Source: BNXB01 sp031556375 (GTDB lineage: Bacteria > Bacteroidota > Bacteroidia > Bacteroidales > Azobacteroidaceae). From it: DNA of 64,000 bases. Positions 62,422-64,000 of this stretch are shown in pieces. Each line of letters starts with the position of its first letter. Position 1 is the stretch's first letter. The stretch lies in the NCBI GenBank assembly GCA_031556375.1, contig JAVBTA010000004.1, forward strand, positions 1 to 64,000, given 5' to 3'. The notes beneath the pieces are model-generated. The model did not search any database. It saw only the letters and a list, made by a program, of their open reading frames with translations, and was not told the origin of the DNA. A program made the position numbers and the translations under genes.

Positions 62422-62913
62422 TTACGGATCCAGTAGTTTTTGTAATTGTTCGAGCGCCATTTTATACCCCTCTTCAAATCCCATTTCGAGTGTTTGCTTC
62501 AGCATTTCTTCATTCTCAAAGGTAATATTTGCTATTACGATGATCTTTCCATTGTCCTCTGCAAAATCATAATGCCAGTGCATATGCGGAAGATCATTAT
62601 TGACAACTCCGTTTTCATCACAGAAGCCATCGGATGCCTCAAACGATTTACATTCCCGGATATTCATAAAAGTTGCCTTACACCAAAATTTCTTTCCCTC
62701 CGGAGACAACATATAATAGAGCCATTGACCATTATTCTTAAATTCCATTAATTTTGAAACGGCTTTGTAAGGCTCCGGAGCAAACCATTTATCTAATATT
62801 GCGGAATTGGTGAAAGCATCCCATACAACTCCCAACGGAGCTTTATATGCCATACTGACAGTAATTTTCTTGTCGGTATAATCCGCGTCAAACTTTATTG
62901 ACAAATTTTCCAT
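62422..62913 (-). CDS. SRPBCC/AHSA1 domain protein
   Basis: This 163-residue protein has the START/Bet v 1-like pattern of AHSA1 proteins: KKITVSMAYKAPLGVVWDAFTNSAILDKWFAPEP, WLYYMLSPEGKKFW, GKIIVIANITFENEEM, GFEEGYKMALEQLQKLL. Such proteins bind hydrophobic ligands or act as Aha1-type cochaperones. The ATG at 62913 is preferred to one 11 codons upstream. Confidence 0.87.
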   Translation of the reverse strand: MENLSIKFDADYTDKKITVSMAYKAPLGVVWDAFTNSAILDKWFAPEPYKAVSKLMEFKNNGQWLYYMLSPEGKKFWCKATFMNIRECKSFEASDGFCDENGVVNNDLPHMHWHYDFAEDNGKIIVIANITFENEEMLKQTLEMGFEEGYKMALEQLQKLLDP

Positions 62914-63004
62914 AGCATTCTGTTTTAAATTATTATACCATAACATTCCGCCTTATTCTGTAGTTCAACCAAATAAGATAAAATAACTTAACTGTCTTTA
63001 AAAC

Positions 63005-63970
63005 CTACATCATGGTTTTCACCAGATCACGTTGAACCTTAAAGAAATCGAACCGTTGCCTGTCTCCGTTTTGAGTCAATAACATCGAGGTCCTTTTCAA
63101 TAAGTCGATCCAATCTTTTTGTTTCTTACAAAACTTGTCATTGGTAAATCCAAGCTTATCGATATGAAATGTACGTTGTAAGCAATATCGTTTTTCATCA
63201 CATTCCAAATGATAATAACAGGTATCTATTATGAGTTTGGATAAATAAATCATGACTTCCGCCCCTGATTGATAACACCCTGTTTCGGTCATTACTTCTG
63301 TTTCATGTATTAAATCCAACAACTCCGACTTCAATTTTTGCAATTCAATTGTAGATATCAACTCTTGAGAAGAAAAAAAACAAATATCATCTACCATATT
63401 TTTAAAGACATCCTTACTAATAATACAAGAGGTTCTGGGAATTTTCCGACTTTCATTCATGACAACCCTTTCAAGCTCAATTAACTCTTCCGGGACAACC
63501 ATATCAGAAAAAACGAAGTCTGGTCTCGAGCCTTTCATCAAGTAATTCCATTTATAATGCCAAAATCTATATAAATTACTATATGACCCCAAAAAAGTAT
63601 GTGGCATAACATTACATGCACAGCGCAGGCTCGCATTAGGACAGGATTGCATGGCTTTGAATATATTTGTAAAATCAACCAGATTTTCAGAATGCTGTTG
63701 CATATAGTTTTCCAGTTGGTAAAATTTTTTCAGATTCAGTGTAATCCATTTTGTTGTAACAACTCCGGAATCAGCGATGACATCGTCAATCGAAATCCCG
63801 AAACGATTGGAAATCAGAACTACTTCATCCATTGTAAACGGAATTTCACCCCGGATCCTTCTGTAAGTGGATTCTTTACCCAAAGAAAGCAACTCCATCA
63901 ATACGCCAGCAATAGTCTCGCCTTTTGGAATATGCTCCTTAATAGAATTAACTAATTTATCATTTATCAT
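63005..63970 (-). CDS. HTH-domain protein of unknown role
   Basis: This 321-residue protein has a helix-turn-helix-like N-terminus (TIAGVLMELLSLGKESTYRRIRGEIPFTMDEVVLISNRFGISIDDVI, residues 19-64), followed by 250 residues of helix-rich sequence with no family I know. Bacteroidetes have many such regulators with an XRE-like head and a unique tail. It starts close to the window edge and its promoter is not in view. Confidence 0.75.
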   Translation of the reverse strand: MINDKLVNSIKEHIPKGETIAGVLMELLSLGKESTYRRIRGEIPFTMDEVVLISNRFGISIDDVIADSGVVTTKWITLNLKKFYQLENYMQQHSENLVDFTNIFKAMQSCPNASLRCACNVMPHTFLGSYSNLYRFWHYKWNYLMKGSRPDFVFSDMVVPEELIELERVVMNESRKIPRTSCIISKDVFKNMVDDICFFSSQELISTIELQKLKSELLDLIHETEVMTETGCYQSGAEVMIYLSKLIIDTCYYHLECDEKRYCLQRTFHIDKLGFTNDKFCKKQKDWIDLLKRTSMLLTQNGDRQRFDFFKVQRDLVKTMM

Positions 63971-64000
63971 ATTACTCGTATTAAAAAAAATGTATTAAAG

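Overview
The window is a chromosomal segment of a Bacteroidales bacterium. Evidence: a type IX secretion sorting domain at the left edge, a SusC/SusD pair, Bacteroidetes-type promoters (TTG or TTTG, 19-20 bases, then TAnnTTTG), an NVEALA-family leader protein and the ParA-ParB-DUF5683-MltD-RelA gene order. Gut or host-associated relatives of Parabacteroides, Tannerella or Dysgonomonas fit best, but the genus cannot be fixed from this sequence alone. I saw no rRNA, tRNA, CRISPR array or insertion sequence.

Layout. 1-9 kb: end of a T9SS-exported protein, a membrane-anchored coiled-coil protein, a TonB-dependent receptor convergent with NAD kinase and a CBS protein, then a divergent ExbB-ExbD-TonB operon with a DJ-1 protein, and a secreted TIM-barrel protein. 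9-14 kb: housekeeping genes (tcdA, alaS, an M23 peptidase, a MerR regulator). 14.4-27.5 kb: the most unusual region. A structured leader precedes one operon that holds a tubulin/FtsZ-like protein, a 1168-residue protein with an actin/Hsp70-like ATPase module, a vWA-like lipoprotein, several inner-membrane proteins, a TPR plus outer-membrane-barrel protein and a final lipoprotein that appears frame-shifted. 27.5-34 kb: relA/spoT, mltD, DUF5683, parB and parA on the minus strand; surE-lpxB on the plus strand. 36-38 kb: a small accessory cassette (NVEALA peptide, beta-propeller lipoprotein, CxxC lipoprotein) abutting a decayed response regulator. 38-39.6 kb: a LuxR-type regulator with a degenerate receiver, next to a hemerythrin-like protein. 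39.7-43.7 kb: a tightly coupled operon with two ABC exporters, a GntR/YtrA-type regulator between them and an unlisted 57-residue membrane protein. 43.8-49.6 kb: dnaE, trxA, a 200-base giant inverted repeat, menA and a CPBP-like membrane protein. 49.7-55.4 kb: a second leader-like RNA element and an orphan SusC/SusD pair. 55.4-64 kb: a Gcr-type membrane protein, an esterase, a two-component system, a second TonB, small stress or metabolic proteins and an HTH protein.

How the parts may work together. The 14.7-27.5 kb operon has components predicted for cytosol, inner membrane, periplasm and outer membrane, with both a tubulin-like and an actin-like nucleotide-binding protein. It reads as an envelope-spanning machine powered or organised by two cytoskeletal-type NTPases; its function is unknown to me. 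Its leader (about 14420-14665) shares an unusual plan with the element upstream of the SusC gene (about 49711-50101): a promoter-like box, a GA-dinucleotide tract, a CG-alternating palindrome and a terminator-like hairpin. This suggests a shared family of cis-acting leaders or small RNAs.
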